The notes: a model not told the origin generated them from the letters alone. A stretch of 64,000 nt of DNA from Hymenobacter lucidus (GCF_020447265.1 NZ_JAJADR010000002.1:496001-560000); one strand, 5' to 3'. Counted from the first letter of the stretch, positions 34,998 to 43,597 are shown. Translations and numbers: made by a program.

Positions 34998-35414
34998 ATG
35001 TGGTGGATTTATGCGTTGCTCTCCGCCACTTTTGCGGCTCTCACTACGGTGCTGGCTAAAGTGGGTATCAAAGGCGTGAATTCGGACCTGGCCACGGCTA
35101 TCCGAACCGTTGTGGTTTTGGTGCTGGCCTGGGGCATTGTGCTGGCGCGGAGCAGCCACACCGACATAAGCACCCTAACGACGCGTAACTGGCTCTTTAT
35201 CGGGCTTTCCGGCATTGCCACGGGCTTGTCGTGGGTCTTTTACTTCAAGGCGCTGCAGCTGGGCAACGTGTCGCAGGTAGCGCCCGTCGACAAGCTGAGC
35301 GTGGCCCTGGCAATTGTACTATCGGTGCTGTTGCTGGACGAAAAGCTTACGCTGCCGGTTGGTATCGGGGCGGCTCTTATTATTGTGGGCACTCTGGTTT
35401 TGATCTGGGGCTAG
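34998..35414 (+). CDS. Half-size EamA-family transporter
   Basis: 138 residues and about five membrane segments, one EamA unit: MWWIYALLSATFAALTTVLAKVG, then SGIATGLSWVFYFKALQLGNVSQVAPVDKLSV and a final VGIGAALIIVGTLVLIWG. Typical EamA exporters carry two such units in about 300 residues. Single-unit proteins of about 140 residues are known and must dimerise. Substrate is unknown. ATG at 34998 begins the first membrane segment directly. Confidence 0.88.
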   Translation: MWWIYALLSATFAALTTVLAKVGIKGVNSDLATAIRTVVVLVLAWGIVLARSSHTDISTLTTRNWLFIGLSGIATGLSWVFYFKALQLGNVSQVAPVDKLSVALAIVLSVLLLDEKLTLPVGIGAALIIVGTLVLIWG

Positions 35415-35611
35415 CGGGCCACCACGCTACGGCAGTTCCCGTACCGACGCCGGCCACCGGCACACGAGCCGGGTCATTTGCCACAATAACCCTTTGCTGC
35501 TTGCCGACCGGTGGGCTAAGGCGGCCCGCTTCCACCCCAAATTACCCCTCCGATAATCCATTCAGCCGACCAGCGCGTATATCGGGCATCTCACTTTTCC
35601 TCTCCCCTAAT

Positions 35612-36325
35612 ATGATCAAGCACTTCCTGCCCACTCTGGCCCTGACCGCCGTTTTCAGCATCGGCACCGCCGCTACCGCCCTGGCCCAGCAACCCGCCAA
35701 AACCAAGTCGGACGCTGATAAGATGAAAACCAAGGAGGACGGTGTGATGGCCAAATCCAAAGTGGCCGACGACGGCAAGGTAAAAATGAAGGGCAAAGCC
35801 AACGACGGCAGCAAGATGAAGGCCAAAACCAAGCCCACCGCAGGCATGGACAAAGCCACGAAGGGCGTACTGGTAGGCGGGGCCATGATGACGCCCGATA
35901 AGGACATCGTCGATAATGCCGTTAACTCCACCGACCACACCACGCTGGTATCGGCCGTGAAGGCCGGCGGCTTGGTAGAAACCCTAAAGGGCGCCGGACC
36001 TTTCACCGTGTTTGCGCCCACCAACGCGGCTTTCGATAAGCTACCGGCCGGCACTGTAAACACGCTGGTAATGCCCGAAAACAAGCAGAAGCTCAGCACC
36101 ATTCTTACCTACCACGTAGTGCCCGGCCGCCTCACCGCCGCCGACCTGCAGGACGGCCAGACGCTGACCACCGTAGAAGGCGAAACCCTGACGGTGATGA
36201 AAAAAGGCAGCTCAGTGATGCTGCACGACGCCAAGGGCGGCACAGCCAACGTGACTATTGCCGACGTTATTTCCAGCAATGGCGTCACGCACGTAATCGA
36301 CACGGTATTGATGCCGACCAAGTAG
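35612..36325 (+). CDS. Secreted fasciclin-domain protein
   Basis: 237 residues: signal peptide (HFLPTLALTAVFSIGTAATALAQ), a Lys-rich low-complexity linker (about 27-95, many KTK and KMK repeats), then one FAS1 domain. FAS1 signatures are FTVFAPTNAAFDKLPAG (H1) and TYHVVPGRL with VTHVIDTVLMP (H2). Such proteins adhere to matrix or surface polymers. The basic linker is unusual and suggests binding to a polyanion, which is an inference. ATG 35612 starts the signal peptide; a longer upstream frame has no coding character. Confidence 0.88.
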   Translation: MIKHFLPTLALTAVFSIGTAATALAQQPAKTKSDADKMKTKEDGVMAKSKVADDGKVKMKGKANDGSKMKAKTKPTAGMDKATKGVLVGGAMMTPDKDIVDNAVNSTDHTTLVSAVKAGGLVETLKGAGPFTVFAPTNAAFDKLPAGTVNTLVMPENKQKLSTILTYHVVPGRLTAADLQDGQTLTTVEGETLTVMKKGSSVMLHDAKGGTANVTIADVISSNGVTHVIDTVLMPTK

Positions 36326-36412
36326 AGTCGCTTCATCAAAACTTCATGCCGGACGTTTGCTTATCAGGAGTTTATTAAACTTTTCTAATAGAGCAGAATA
36401 ATAATCTTCTAA

Positions 36413-36447
36413 AAAAAGGCCCACGGATTCTTCCATGGGCCTTTTCC
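36413..36447 (+). terminator. Hairpin terminator
   Basis: AAAGGCCCACGG with CCATGGGCCTTTT (one mismatch) and a 7-nt loop, behind the fasciclin gene. Confidence 0.75.
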
Positions 36448-36543
36448 CATTTTGGCGCAAGCTAGGAATAGCATTTACGGCTGGTCTACCGAATCATTTT
36501 CTGATATTTGTCTTATTCTCCATCCTGTTTTTTCACACTAAGC

Positions 36544-38856
36544 ATGAAACACCTCTTCGCATGGGTTTTGGCCGCTGCAATGAGTTTGAGCATGGCCGCT
36601 ACGGCTCAGGTGATGCCGCCGGCTCCGCCTTCCAATTTGCAGGGACAAGCACTGAAAGACTGGCTGCGTACCAACTGGTACGACGGCAAGCGCGTGGACC
36701 TGGGCTACGACCGGGCCCGGGGCAAAATGTACAACTACGTCGACGTCTTCAACGGACAGCTCACGTGCGTGTACTCGGGCTACTCGGTGCCCAAAACCAT
36801 TGACTCGGCGGCTACCAGCACCGGTGGCGTGGGCCTGATCAACTGTGAGCACACCATTCCCCAGTCGTGGTTCGACGAGGTGAGCCGGATGCGGTCCGAC
36901 ATTCACCACCTTTTCCCGACCTACACGCAGTGGAACTCGAACCGCAGCAACGACATGTTTGCGGATGTGCCCGACAACCAGACCCAGATCTGGATGCGCA
37001 ATACGACCAGCCAAAGCACGATTCCGACGAGCAACCTCGACGAGTGGAGCGAAGACGGCGGCTCGCTGTTTGAGCCCCGCGAAGACCACAAGGGCAACGT
37101 GGCCCGCTGCGCCTTCTACTTTTACACCATGCACCAGGGTCAGACGTTTGACGCTGGCAAAGACGTAATTACCGGGCTGGCCGATCTGGCTACGCTCTAC
37201 CGCTGGCACCTGGCCGACCCAGTGGACGCCCACGAGCGGGAGCGGAACCGCCGCGTGGCTAAAAGCCAGGGCAACTTCAACCCCTACATTGCCTACCCCG
37301 AACTGGTAGCCCGCGCTTATGGCCTCATCGTGCAGCCTACCTTCGCCTTTGCTACCGCAGGCACTGCCGTGGCTGAAGGCAACAGCGGTACTACCACCAG
37401 CACCATCACCGTTTCCGTTGACCCCGCTCCTACCGCTACCATTACGGTGCAGGTAGCCGTAGATGCCGCCAGCTCGACGGCCATCAACCCGGAAGACTAC
37501 ACGTTTTCGACCCAGACGCTGACCTTCGCGGCCGGCGAAACCAGCAAGACGATTACCGTGACGGTAAACGGCGACACCAAGCCCGAAGTCGATGAAACGG
37601 TACGCCTCACGCTGACCAACCCCAGCAGCGGCAGCAGCACCGGCAGCGCCGCTACCCACACGCTCACCATCACCAACGACGACGGCGAGCCAACCACGGT
37701 GAAATTCGCCTCAGCCAGCGGCTCGATTTCGGAAGGCAACACCGGCACCCAGACCTACACCGTAAACGTGACGCTGACCGGCACGGTGCCTACTACGGCC
37801 GTTACGGTGCCCGTGACGATAGTAGCCGCCTCTACCAGCGCCGACGCTGCCGACTATACCCTGAACACGACCTCGCTGACCTTCGCGGCCGGCCAAACCA
37901 ACCAGACGCTACCCGTGACCATCACCGTCAATGGTGATGTGACGCCCGAGGCCAGTGAAACGGTATATCTGCGCCTGGGTACGCCCACCAGCGGAGCCGT
38001 AGCTGCTACGCCCTTCAACCACACCCTGACCATTACCAACGATGACCAGGCCCCGACGAGCGGCCCCTGCACCCGGCTGTATTTCTCGGAATACGTGGAA
38101 GCCAGCACCGGCAACACCAAAGTGCTGGAAATCTATAACCCTTCCCAGTTCCCGGTTGACCTAGACGGCATCCGCGTCGACCTGTTTGCCAACGGCTCAA
38201 CGACGCCCGTTTCGCAGGAACTCAGCGGCACCATTGCTCCCGGCGATGTATTCGTTATTGCCAATGCCGGCTCGGTACCCTCGGTGCTGGCCCAGAACGA
38301 CCTGGCCTCGGCCGTGACGTTCTTCAACGGCGACGACGCCATCGGCCTTTTCGACGGCACCGATACGCTGGACGTAATCGGTGTTATCGGGCAGCGCCCG
38401 GTAGCTACCGGCTGGGTAATTCCCGGCGGTGGCACTACTACCGACAACACGCTGGTGCGCCGCAGCAATGTGGATAAGGGTGATGCCAACTGGTCGCGGG
38501 CGGCGGCTACCTGGCAGGCCGCCGGCAAAGATGTATACACCGGTATCGGCAGCCACACCTCGGCCTGCATTACGCTGGGCACCAAACCTGCAGTGGTTAC
38601 CAACAAGCTGGAAGTGTACCCCACGCCGACCACCAACTTGCTGCACGTGCGCCTGCCCGAATTAGCAGCCCGCACCGAAACCACCATTACGCTTTTCAAC
38701 GGCCTGGGCCAGCAGGTGCTAAGCCAGAAGCAGACCTTGGGCGGCTCGGCTACCGAAGCCACACTGAACGTGCAGGCCCTGCCGGCCGGCCTCTACGTGG
38801 TGCGCGTGGCCCTGGCGGGCACGGTGTACACTAGCCGCGCCATAGTGCAGCACTAG
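36544..38856 (+). CDS. T9SS-exported endonuclease I with Calx-beta and lamin-tail domains
   Basis: 770 residues. The signal peptide (residues 1-22) is followed by an endonuclease I domain with INCEHTIPQSWF, IHHLFPTYTQWNSNRSNDMFAD and PREDHKGNVARCAFYFYTMH, the metal-dependent HNH-like nuclease core (about 45-250). Two Calx-beta repeats follow (AEGNSGTTTSTITVSV, ISEGNTGTQTYTVNV), each ending in HTLTITNDD. A lamin-tail domain comes next (LYFSEYVEASTGNTKVLEIYN). The C-terminal type A sorting domain starts at LEVYPTPTTNLLHVRLP. Extracellular DNA degradation for nutrients or defence is likely. The multi-domain layout is well known for Bacteroidota secreted nucleases. Confidence 0.92.
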   Translation: MKHLFAWVLAAAMSLSMAATAQVMPPAPPSNLQGQALKDWLRTNWYDGKRVDLGYDRARGKMYNYVDVFNGQLTCVYSGYSVPKTIDSAATSTGGVGLINCEHTIPQSWFDEVSRMRSDIHHLFPTYTQWNSNRSNDMFADVPDNQTQIWMRNTTSQSTIPTSNLDEWSEDGGSLFEPREDHKGNVARCAFYFYTMHQGQTFDAGKDVITGLADLATLYRWHLADPVDAHERERNRRVAKSQGNFNPYIAYPELVARAYGLIVQPTFAFATAGTAVAEGNSGTTTSTITVSVDPAPTATITVQVAVDAASSTAINPEDYTFSTQTLTFAAGETSKTITVTVNGDTKPEVDETVRLTLTNPSSGSSTGSAATHTLTITNDDGEPTTVKFASASGSISEGNTGTQTYTVNVTLTGTVPTTAVTVPVTIVAASTSADAADYTLNTTSLTFAAGQTNQTLPVTITVNGDVTPEASETVYLRLGTPTSGAVAATPFNHTLTITNDDQAPTSGPCTRLYFSEYVEASTGNTKVLEIYNPSQFPVDLDGIRVDLFANGSTTPVSQELSGTIAPGDVFVIANAGSVPSVLAQNDLASAVTFFNGDDAIGLFDGTDTLDVIGVIGQRPVATGWVIPGGGTTTDNTLVRRSNVDKGDANWSRAAATWQAAGKDVYTGIGSHTSACITLGTKPAVVTNKLEVYPTPTTNLLHVRLPELAARTETTITLFNGLGQQVLSQKQTLGGSATEATLNVQALPAGLYVVRVALAGTVYTSRAIVQH

Positions 38857-38880
38857 TTATGCGCTGACAAGCACCGGCTT

Positions 38881-38936
38881 GTGCTAGTCTAAGAAGGCCT
38901 GATTCCTTGCGGAGTCAGGCCTTCTTAGACTAGCAC
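38881..38936 (+). terminator. Very long perfect hairpin behind the nuclease gene
   Basis: A 22-bp perfect stem (arms 38881-38902 and 38915-38936, starting GTGCTAGTC) with a 12-nt loop. It has no T-run after it, so it is an atypical terminator or a different structure, such as an mRNA-stabilising or repeat element. Confidence 0.6.
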
Positions 38937-39115
38937 CTGGCTGCCGAACTGATTTTATTCAGGTGCTAGCACTGTGCTGGTGGCAGTAAATAATCTATGT
39001 TGGTACCTATGTCTCGGGTTTGCGTCGTATTTTTGTAGGTGAAACCGCAGTTGTCTGAGCCGGGAAACGATATTCTTCGTCCTGCAGCGTGAGCAACAAA
39101 TCTTCCCGTTGCCGT

Positions 39116-39532
39116 ATGTCTCCTAGCTCGCCCAGCGAAACCACTTATTTCTCTAATCCGGTCCTCAACCTGAGCTATGACGCGGCGGGCTACCTGCGCC
39201 TGCGCTGGACGCGCACGGGCGGCACCGAGGCCGAACTGCGTGCTGCCTACCAGCAGGTGAAGCAGGCTATGCGGCATTTCCGAACCGGCAAAACGATGAG
39301 CATTCACCAACAGCGCCCCCTGATTCCGGTGGCGGTGCAACAGTGGCTGAGCACGGAATGGATACCGAGCTGCGTGCGCGAAGCCGGCTACAGCCACTGC
39401 GCCATCGTGGAAAGCGACAACCCGATGGCCCGCCTGGCTTCGCAGGCCGTGAGCCTGGGAACTCCAGCTGCGCTGGCGTTTCGGCACTTCCCCACCGAAA
39501 CAGCCGCTGACAACTGGCTACGAGCGAAATAA
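39116..39532 (+). CDS. Uncharacterised small protein, STAS-like fold possible
   Basis: 138 residues; ATG 39116 gives MSPSSPSETTYFS. The pattern LNLSYDAAGYLRLRWTR (strand), ELRAAYQQVKQAMRHF (helix), WLSTEWIPSCVREAGYSHCAIVESDNP (helix/strand) and a terminal FPTETAADNWLRAK fits the small SpoIIAA/STAS-like proteins frequent in Hymenobacter. It is the same general type as the gene at 33769. No function is known to me. It precedes a convergent GNAT gene by 15 bp. Confidence 0.65.
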   Translation: MSPSSPSETTYFSNPVLNLSYDAAGYLRLRWTRTGGTEAELRAAYQQVKQAMRHFRTGKTMSIHQQRPLIPVAVQQWLSTEWIPSCVREAGYSHCAIVESDNPMARLASQAVSLGTPAALAFRHFPTETAADNWLRAK

Positions 39533-39547
39533 CAAACAACTAACCAG

Positions 39548-39835
39548 CTACTCCTGCTGCTCGCGCAAATCCTGGTACTCGGAGTGGCGTTCGACGTAGC
39601 TGCGCATAAATGAGCAACTAGTTTTGATTTGCAACTGCTGGGCCCGGGCATAGTCGAGGGCCTCCACGGCTAAGGCTTCGCCCACGCCCTTGCCGCGCAG
39701 GTTTTCATCTACGAAGGTGTGCGTGAAGTCGATAACCGTATCGGTAGGCCGGCTGTAAGCCAGTTCGGCCTCGTAGCCGCTCAGGGTAGCGTAAAAAGCC
39801 TGATCTTCCTGATTGTGGGTGATGGTGGGTTTCAT
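39548..39835 (-). CDS. Short GNAT-type N-acetyltransferase (YjdJ-like)
   Basis: 95 residues. The short GNAT form (PF14542-like) has a compact acetyl-CoA loop DENLRGKGVGEALAVEALDYAR and a Cys/Tyr-containing C-terminus CSFMRSYVERHSEY. These single-domain proteins lack the N-terminal part of standard GNAT enzymes. Substrate is unknown. ATG 39835 begins MKPTITHNQ, typical for this group. Confidence 0.88.
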   Translation of the reverse strand: MKPTITHNQEDQAFYATLSGYEAELAYSRPTDTVIDFTHTFVDENLRGKGVGEALAVEALDYARAQQLQIKTSCSFMRSYVERHSEYQDLREQQE

Positions 39836-40038
39836 AGACTAAGTGAAAACGGATTGGGGCAGTTGCTGGGCTGCATACGCAGCAGAAGCTAGCGGGTACG
39901 GCTTTATAGCTGCCGCACTGAAGGCAGGGCTACAGTTGAGGTTGGATTTTAAGCGGGGCTGTAGCCAAATGCGGGCAAGCTGCGTACATACTCGCAGAGC
40001 ACGGCTTCGTGCCATCCATCCTTACTCTTCTTTCAGCC

Positions 40039-40509
40039 ATGCAAACCCATCCTAACGACGGCAGCAACGATAATCCGGACGAGTTCAGCGAGTTTCGCAA
40101 AGACAAAACCCAGGACGCGGAAAACCTGCGCGAAGGCGCCGCCCGCGCCAACACCGCCCCCGATATGAAACCCTCGACGCCCGCAGGCACACCCGCTTAC
40201 GGCGAATTTGGCGGAGCTATCAACGTCGCCCCAACCACTGGCTCTGATGTATACTCGCACCCAGCCGGCACCAACCCCGGCGGCGTAGCGGCCCCCAACG
40301 TAACTGAGCCCGACCAGAAAGGCGCCGCGCCCCAGAACCGCGCTACCGACACGGTAGTCAGCACCCAGGAAGCCGACGCCGAAACGCGCCGCGAAGCTTA
40401 TAAGGAAGACGACCCGCGCTACGGCAGCGGTACCCGCAACTGGGAAAGCGAAGAGCCGGCCAACCGCAGTAACAGCCCCGAAAACCCCAATGACAGCGCC
40501 CTGAACTAG
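40039..40509 (+). CDS. Hydrophilic, disordered protein of unknown function
   Basis: 156 residues, no signal or membrane segment, rich in Asn, Asp, Pro, Gly, Thr and Glu. Segments such as PTTGSDVYSHPAGTNPGG and NRSNSPENPNDSAL look intrinsically disordered. The composition is like desiccation- or stress-tolerance proteins, but no family is recognised. ATG 40039 follows a pyrimidine-rich leader; an upstream in-frame codon at 40009 is less likely. The next gene, also hydrophilic, starts 37 bp later, so the two form a unit. Confidence 0.65.
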   Translation: MQTHPNDGSNDNPDEFSEFRKDKTQDAENLREGAARANTAPDMKPSTPAGTPAYGEFGGAINVAPTTGSDVYSHPAGTNPGGVAAPNVTEPDQKGAAPQNRATDTVVSTQEADAETRREAYKEDDPRYGSGTRNWESEEPANRSNSPENPNDSALN

Positions 40510-40546
40510 GCTCCGCCGCTTCTCTCACGCCACAACCAGTTTTTTT

Positions 40547-40816
40547 ATGGATAAGAACAAGCAACCGGCTGCCTCAAATGAGCTCCAAAACGACGGCGCC
40601 AAGATGAGCCCCGAGCAGCAGAAGCACCACGACGAGCTCTACAACTACAAGCGCGACGAGGAAGGCACCCTGGACACGTCGGCCCAGCTGGAGCAGGAAA
40701 CGATGGGTATTCCGGACGATACTGTGACGCCCGGTGCCAACCCCGGCACCACCGGCGACCCGGTAGATAATATTATCATCGAGTCGAACAACTCCATCGA
40801 CGACAACAACCGCTAA
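40547..40816 (+). CDS. Small hydrophilic protein, partner of the preceding gene
   Basis: 89 residues, highly charged, with MSPEQQKHHDELYNYKRDEEGTL and a Thr/Gly/Asn-rich tail ending SNNSIDDNNR. It appears disordered and cytoplasmic. Same strand and 37 bp behind the gene at 40039, so likely cotranscribed. No family recognised. A terminator follows. Confidence 0.6.
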   Translation: MDKNKQPAASNELQNDGAKMSPEQQKHHDELYNYKRDEEGTLDTSAQLEQETMGIPDDTVTPGANPGTTGDPVDNIIIESNNSIDDNNR

Positions 40817-40890
40817 GCATCGAACCCTTGATGCTTGCTGGTTCCTGAGCATTCATAACGGATGCGGGGAATTGGTAGTAGATTTCCTAA

Positions 40891-40925
40891 AAGCCGGCCA
40901 GACAATTGTTTGGGCGGCTTTTTTG
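40891..40925 (+). terminator. Hairpin terminator
   Basis: AAAAGCCGGCC and GGGCGGCTTTTTT arms with one mismatch, behind the two hydrophilic-protein genes. Confidence 0.7.
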
Positions 40926-40955
40926 TTGCCCCTAAAAAAATAACTGGTCAGAATA

Positions 40956-40998
40956 TTGACTTTGAATTACACTATGTCGTATGTTTACGTCATACTAC
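40956..40998 (+). promoter_or_regulatory. arsR promoter with overlapping palindromic operator
   Basis: TTG (40956-40958), 21-bp spacer, TATGTTTA (40980-40987). Over the -7 box lies GTCGTATG-N7-CATACTAC (40976-40998), an imperfect palindrome placed where an ArsR repressor would block the polymerase. Confidence 0.6.
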
Positions 40999-41009
40999 AA
41001 AGACACAGC

Positions 41010-41342
41010 ATGACCTACGCCAAAACTGCCGATTTCACCCCTACCCAGCAGGAGCTGGCGCGCCTGGCTAAAGCGCTGGCCCACCCAGCCCGCATTGCCA
41101 TCATTCAGTTGCTGGCGGCCAAGAAATCCTGCATTTCGGGCGACATAGCCGCCGAGCTACCCCTGAGCCGCACCACCGTGTCGCAGCACCTGCAGGAGCT
41201 CAAGGCGCTGGACCTGATCCGGGGCGACATCGACGGGCTGACCGTGTGCTACTGCCTGAACGTGGAACTGCTGCGCCGGGTGCAGGCGCAGTTTGCCGAC
41301 TTTTTCGCCGAGGCCACTACCGGCTTCGACTGTGCCTGCTAA
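41010..41342 (+). CDS. ArsR/SmtB-family metalloregulator
   Basis: 110 residues, a winged-helix repressor: LAKALAHPARIAIIQLLAAKKSCISGDIAAELPLSRTTVSQHLQELKALDLI holds the recognition helix. The C-terminus ends in CYCLNVELLRR and TGFDCAC. The Cys in KSCISGD corresponds to an alpha-3-type position, and the tail Cys residues could add ligands for As(III) or Cd(II). ATG 41010 is chosen because the longer frame would place the promoter inside the gene. It sits 58 bp before the arsI-like gene and shares its transcript. Confidence 0.88.
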   Translation: MTYAKTADFTPTQQELARLAKALAHPARIAIIQLLAAKKSCISGDIAAELPLSRTTVSQHLQELKALDLIRGDIDGLTVCYCLNVELLRRVQAQFADFFAEATTGFDCAC

Positions 41343-41400
41343 TACCAGTTTGCTACCCGATTGACTCGTTTTTTCATTTCTCACTTTTCCCTTTTTCATC

Positions 41401-41976
41401 ATGAGCAATGCTGTTTTTCCCCGCATGCACGTCAGTCTCTACGTAGCTGACCTCACGGCCACAGTGAACTTCTACACGGCCTTTTTCGGGCAGCCGGCTA
41501 CCAAAATCCGGACTGGCTACGCCAAATACGTGCTGGATTCGCCGTCCCTGATTATCTCGTTCGTAGAGAATTCGGCGCGGGTCCGCAGTGACTTCGGGCA
41601 CCTGGGCTTTCAGGTCGAAACCCTGGCCGAGCTCAACCAGCGCCTGGACGTGGCCCGCAGCCTGGGCCTAGTGCAGCGCGAGGAAGTAGGCACCAGCTGC
41701 TGCTACGCCAAGCAGGACAAATTCTGGGTAAACGACCCCGACGGCACGGAATGGGAAGTGTATTATTTCCACGAGGATGCCGAATTCAACGACCCGCGCT
41801 ACCAGCACGAATACGACCAGGCGGCCGGCGGCGCGGACAGCAGCCAGTGCTGCATTGCTCCTGCTGCCACGACCACTACCATTGCCACCACCGAAGTGCT
41901 GACGACCGAGCCCATGGCCTTCGCGCTGGAAACCGCCCCGGCCGCCGCCTGTTCCACCAGCTGCGGCTGTGGCTGA
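41401..41976 (+). CDS. arsI: ArsI/CadI-type VOC dioxygenase with Cys-rich tail
   Basis: 191 residues. One VOC domain starts MHVSLYVADLTATVNFYTAFFG, with metal His in the first strand, His in DFGHLGFQVE and Glu in GTEWEVYYF. The Cys pair in GTSCCYAKQDKFWVNDPDG is the As(III)-binding site of ArsI C-As lyases, which remove methyl or aryl groups from trivalent organoarsenicals. The C-terminal extension is low-complexity (Thr/Ala) and ends SSQCCIAP...CSTSCGCG, similar to metal-binding tails of CadI/ArsI proteins. It stands with arsR but no arsB, arsC or arsP is present. ArsI is favoured over CadI by the Cys pair; activity is inferred. Confidence 0.85.
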   Translation: MSNAVFPRMHVSLYVADLTATVNFYTAFFGQPATKIRTGYAKYVLDSPSLIISFVENSARVRSDFGHLGFQVETLAELNQRLDVARSLGLVQREEVGTSCCYAKQDKFWVNDPDGTEWEVYYFHEDAEFNDPRYQHEYDQAAGGADSSQCCIAPAATTTTIATTEVLTTEPMAFALETAPAAACSTSCGCG

Positions 41977-42159
41977 AAATGGCTGGACCAGATTGGGCTT
42001 ATAAGAACAGTAAGTTGGTTCAGCTATAAAATAGAGCGGGCCGCTCGGGCCCACTTGGAGTGGCAGGCTGCTAACCAGGGCAGGATAAGCTCTTACTTTA
42101 ACGGCAGCCTAACGCTCCTGCGGTATCCTGCGTATCCTTATCGTTAACTACCTGCCCGT

Positions 42160-42981
42160 ATGTCTGCTCCCCTGCTAGTCCTGACCGACTTCACTCCCGC
42201 CGCCGACGACGCTCTGCAGTATGCCGCCGCGCTGGCCGCCCAGCTGCAGATGCCACTGGTGCTGCTGCACGTCAACCGCGACTCTATCTTCGACCCCGAA
42301 ACCTTCACGGGCCGGGTGCCACACCGCACGGAGGGAGAAATAGCCGTAGCCCTGGACGAGCGGCTGCGCCATCTGACTGTGCCCACTATTCCGGCCATGA
42401 CGGCCGGCCGCTCCACGGCTGCCATTCTGGAAGTGGTGGAACAGCACCGGCCGGCACTGGTAGTGTTGGGCAAACCTAACGTAGAAGACCTGCCCGACGA
42501 GCTGGTGACGACAACTTCTTTGGATTTGCTGCGAGCCACGCAGTATCCGCTGCTGGTAGTGCCAATGGGCACTCTACCCCAGCGGCCCCAAAGTATTGTC
42601 ATAGCCGCTGATGGAGCCCAGTTCCGGCTGGCTGCGCCGGCGGCTGCCGTGGCCCCGCTGTTGCAGGCTCTACAGGCCCACCTCACGGTGGTACACGTAG
42701 CCGAGCCCGAAGACGACGACTCCTGCATGGGCGCGCTGAGCATGGTGCGCCAATCGGGGCTGCTGGGCAACCTAGCCGAAAATGCCGTACATACCCGGGG
42801 GGCGCGGAACCTGGACGTGGCCAAGGGTATTGAGCACGCCGCTCAGGCCGTGCACGCCGACCTGCTGGTGCTCATTGCGCGGCGCCACAACATTCTGGGC
42901 CGCCTGTTTCACCGCAGCATCACGGCCCACTTCATCCGCCACTCCCGGCTGCCGGTGCTGGCCCTGCCCACGGCCGGGTAG
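42160..42981 (+). CDS. Tandem universal stress protein (UspA family)
   Basis: 273 residues, two Usp domains. LLVLTDFTPAADDALQYAAAL opens domain 1; PALVVLGKPNVEDLPDELV and the C-terminal GRLFHRSITAHFIRHSRLPVLALP end the two parts. It is a paralog of the protein at 14025 with the same length and the same altered nucleotide loop. It follows arsI after 183 bp, but the gap suggests its own promoter. Role in stress response is inferred from family. Confidence 0.88.
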   Translation: MSAPLLVLTDFTPAADDALQYAAALAAQLQMPLVLLHVNRDSIFDPETFTGRVPHRTEGEIAVALDERLRHLTVPTIPAMTAGRSTAAILEVVEQHRPALVVLGKPNVEDLPDELVTTTSLDLLRATQYPLLVVPMGTLPQRPQSIVIAADGAQFRLAAPAAAVAPLLQALQAHLTVVHVAEPEDDDSCMGALSMVRQSGLLGNLAENAVHTRGARNLDVAKGIEHAAQAVHADLLVLIARRHNILGRLFHRSITAHFIRHSRLPVLALPTAG

Positions 42982-42984
42982 CAT

Positions 42985-43488
42985 TTAGGCACCTACCACC
43001 TGGCTGCGGCGCTCCAGCAGGCATACGTCGCGCCACTGGCCGTGCAGCTGGCCCAGCCGCTCCCTTATGCCCACGTCGCGGAAGCCGAAGCGCCGGTGCA
43101 GGGCTAGGCTGGGTTCGTTTTCCCGCAGAATCCCCGATTGCAGCGTCCAGATACCCTGCGCTTCCGACTCCTGAATCAGGTGGTGCAACAGCGCCTGCCC
43201 GATGCCCTGGCCCTGCTGCGTCGGGCTTACATATACGCTCACTTCGGCCACACCGCGGTACACGCAGCGGCCCGACACGGGCGTGAGGGCCGCCCAGCCG
43301 GCTACTGTGCCATCGGCGGCCACAGCCACGAGACGGGCAGCGGCCAGGTGACTTTCATTCCAGGCCGGCCACGCGGGTATTTCGGTGGCGAAGGTGGCGT
43401 TGCCGGTGGCAATGCCGGCGGCATAAATAGCCGCTACGGCCGGGTAGTGGGCCTCAGTGAGGGGCTCAATAGTGAAGGCGGAGTTCAT
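42985..43488 (-). CDS. GNAT N-acetyltransferase, phosphinothricin-acetyltransferase-like
   Basis: 167 residues from ATG 43488 (MNSAFTIEPLTEAHYPAVAAIY). It has the acetyl-CoA loop VYVSPTQQGQGIGQALLHHLI (V..TQQG.G.G.ALL) and the end FGFRDVGIRERLGQLHGQWRDVCLLER, typical of PAT/Bar-like and methionine sulfoximine acetyltransferases. Substrate may be an amine or amino-acid analogue. The open frame extends 11 codons upstream, but the shorter start gives the canonical N-terminus. It is convergent with the Usp gene by 3 bp. Confidence 0.9.
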   Translation of the reverse strand: MNSAFTIEPLTEAHYPAVAAIYAAGIATGNATFATEIPAWPAWNESHLAAARLVAVAADGTVAGWAALTPVSGRCVYRGVAEVSVYVSPTQQGQGIGQALLHHLIQESEAQGIWTLQSGILRENEPSLALHRRFGFRDVGIRERLGQLHGQWRDVCLLERRSQVVGA

Positions 43489-43597
43489 AGCGTACGGGCC
43501 TGGGTAAAATGAAAGGCCCAAGATACAAGAGAAGCCGGGCGTAACGCAAAGCGGTAGTTGGCCGTTCAGTCAGCAGCTACCAACTACTACGCTACCG

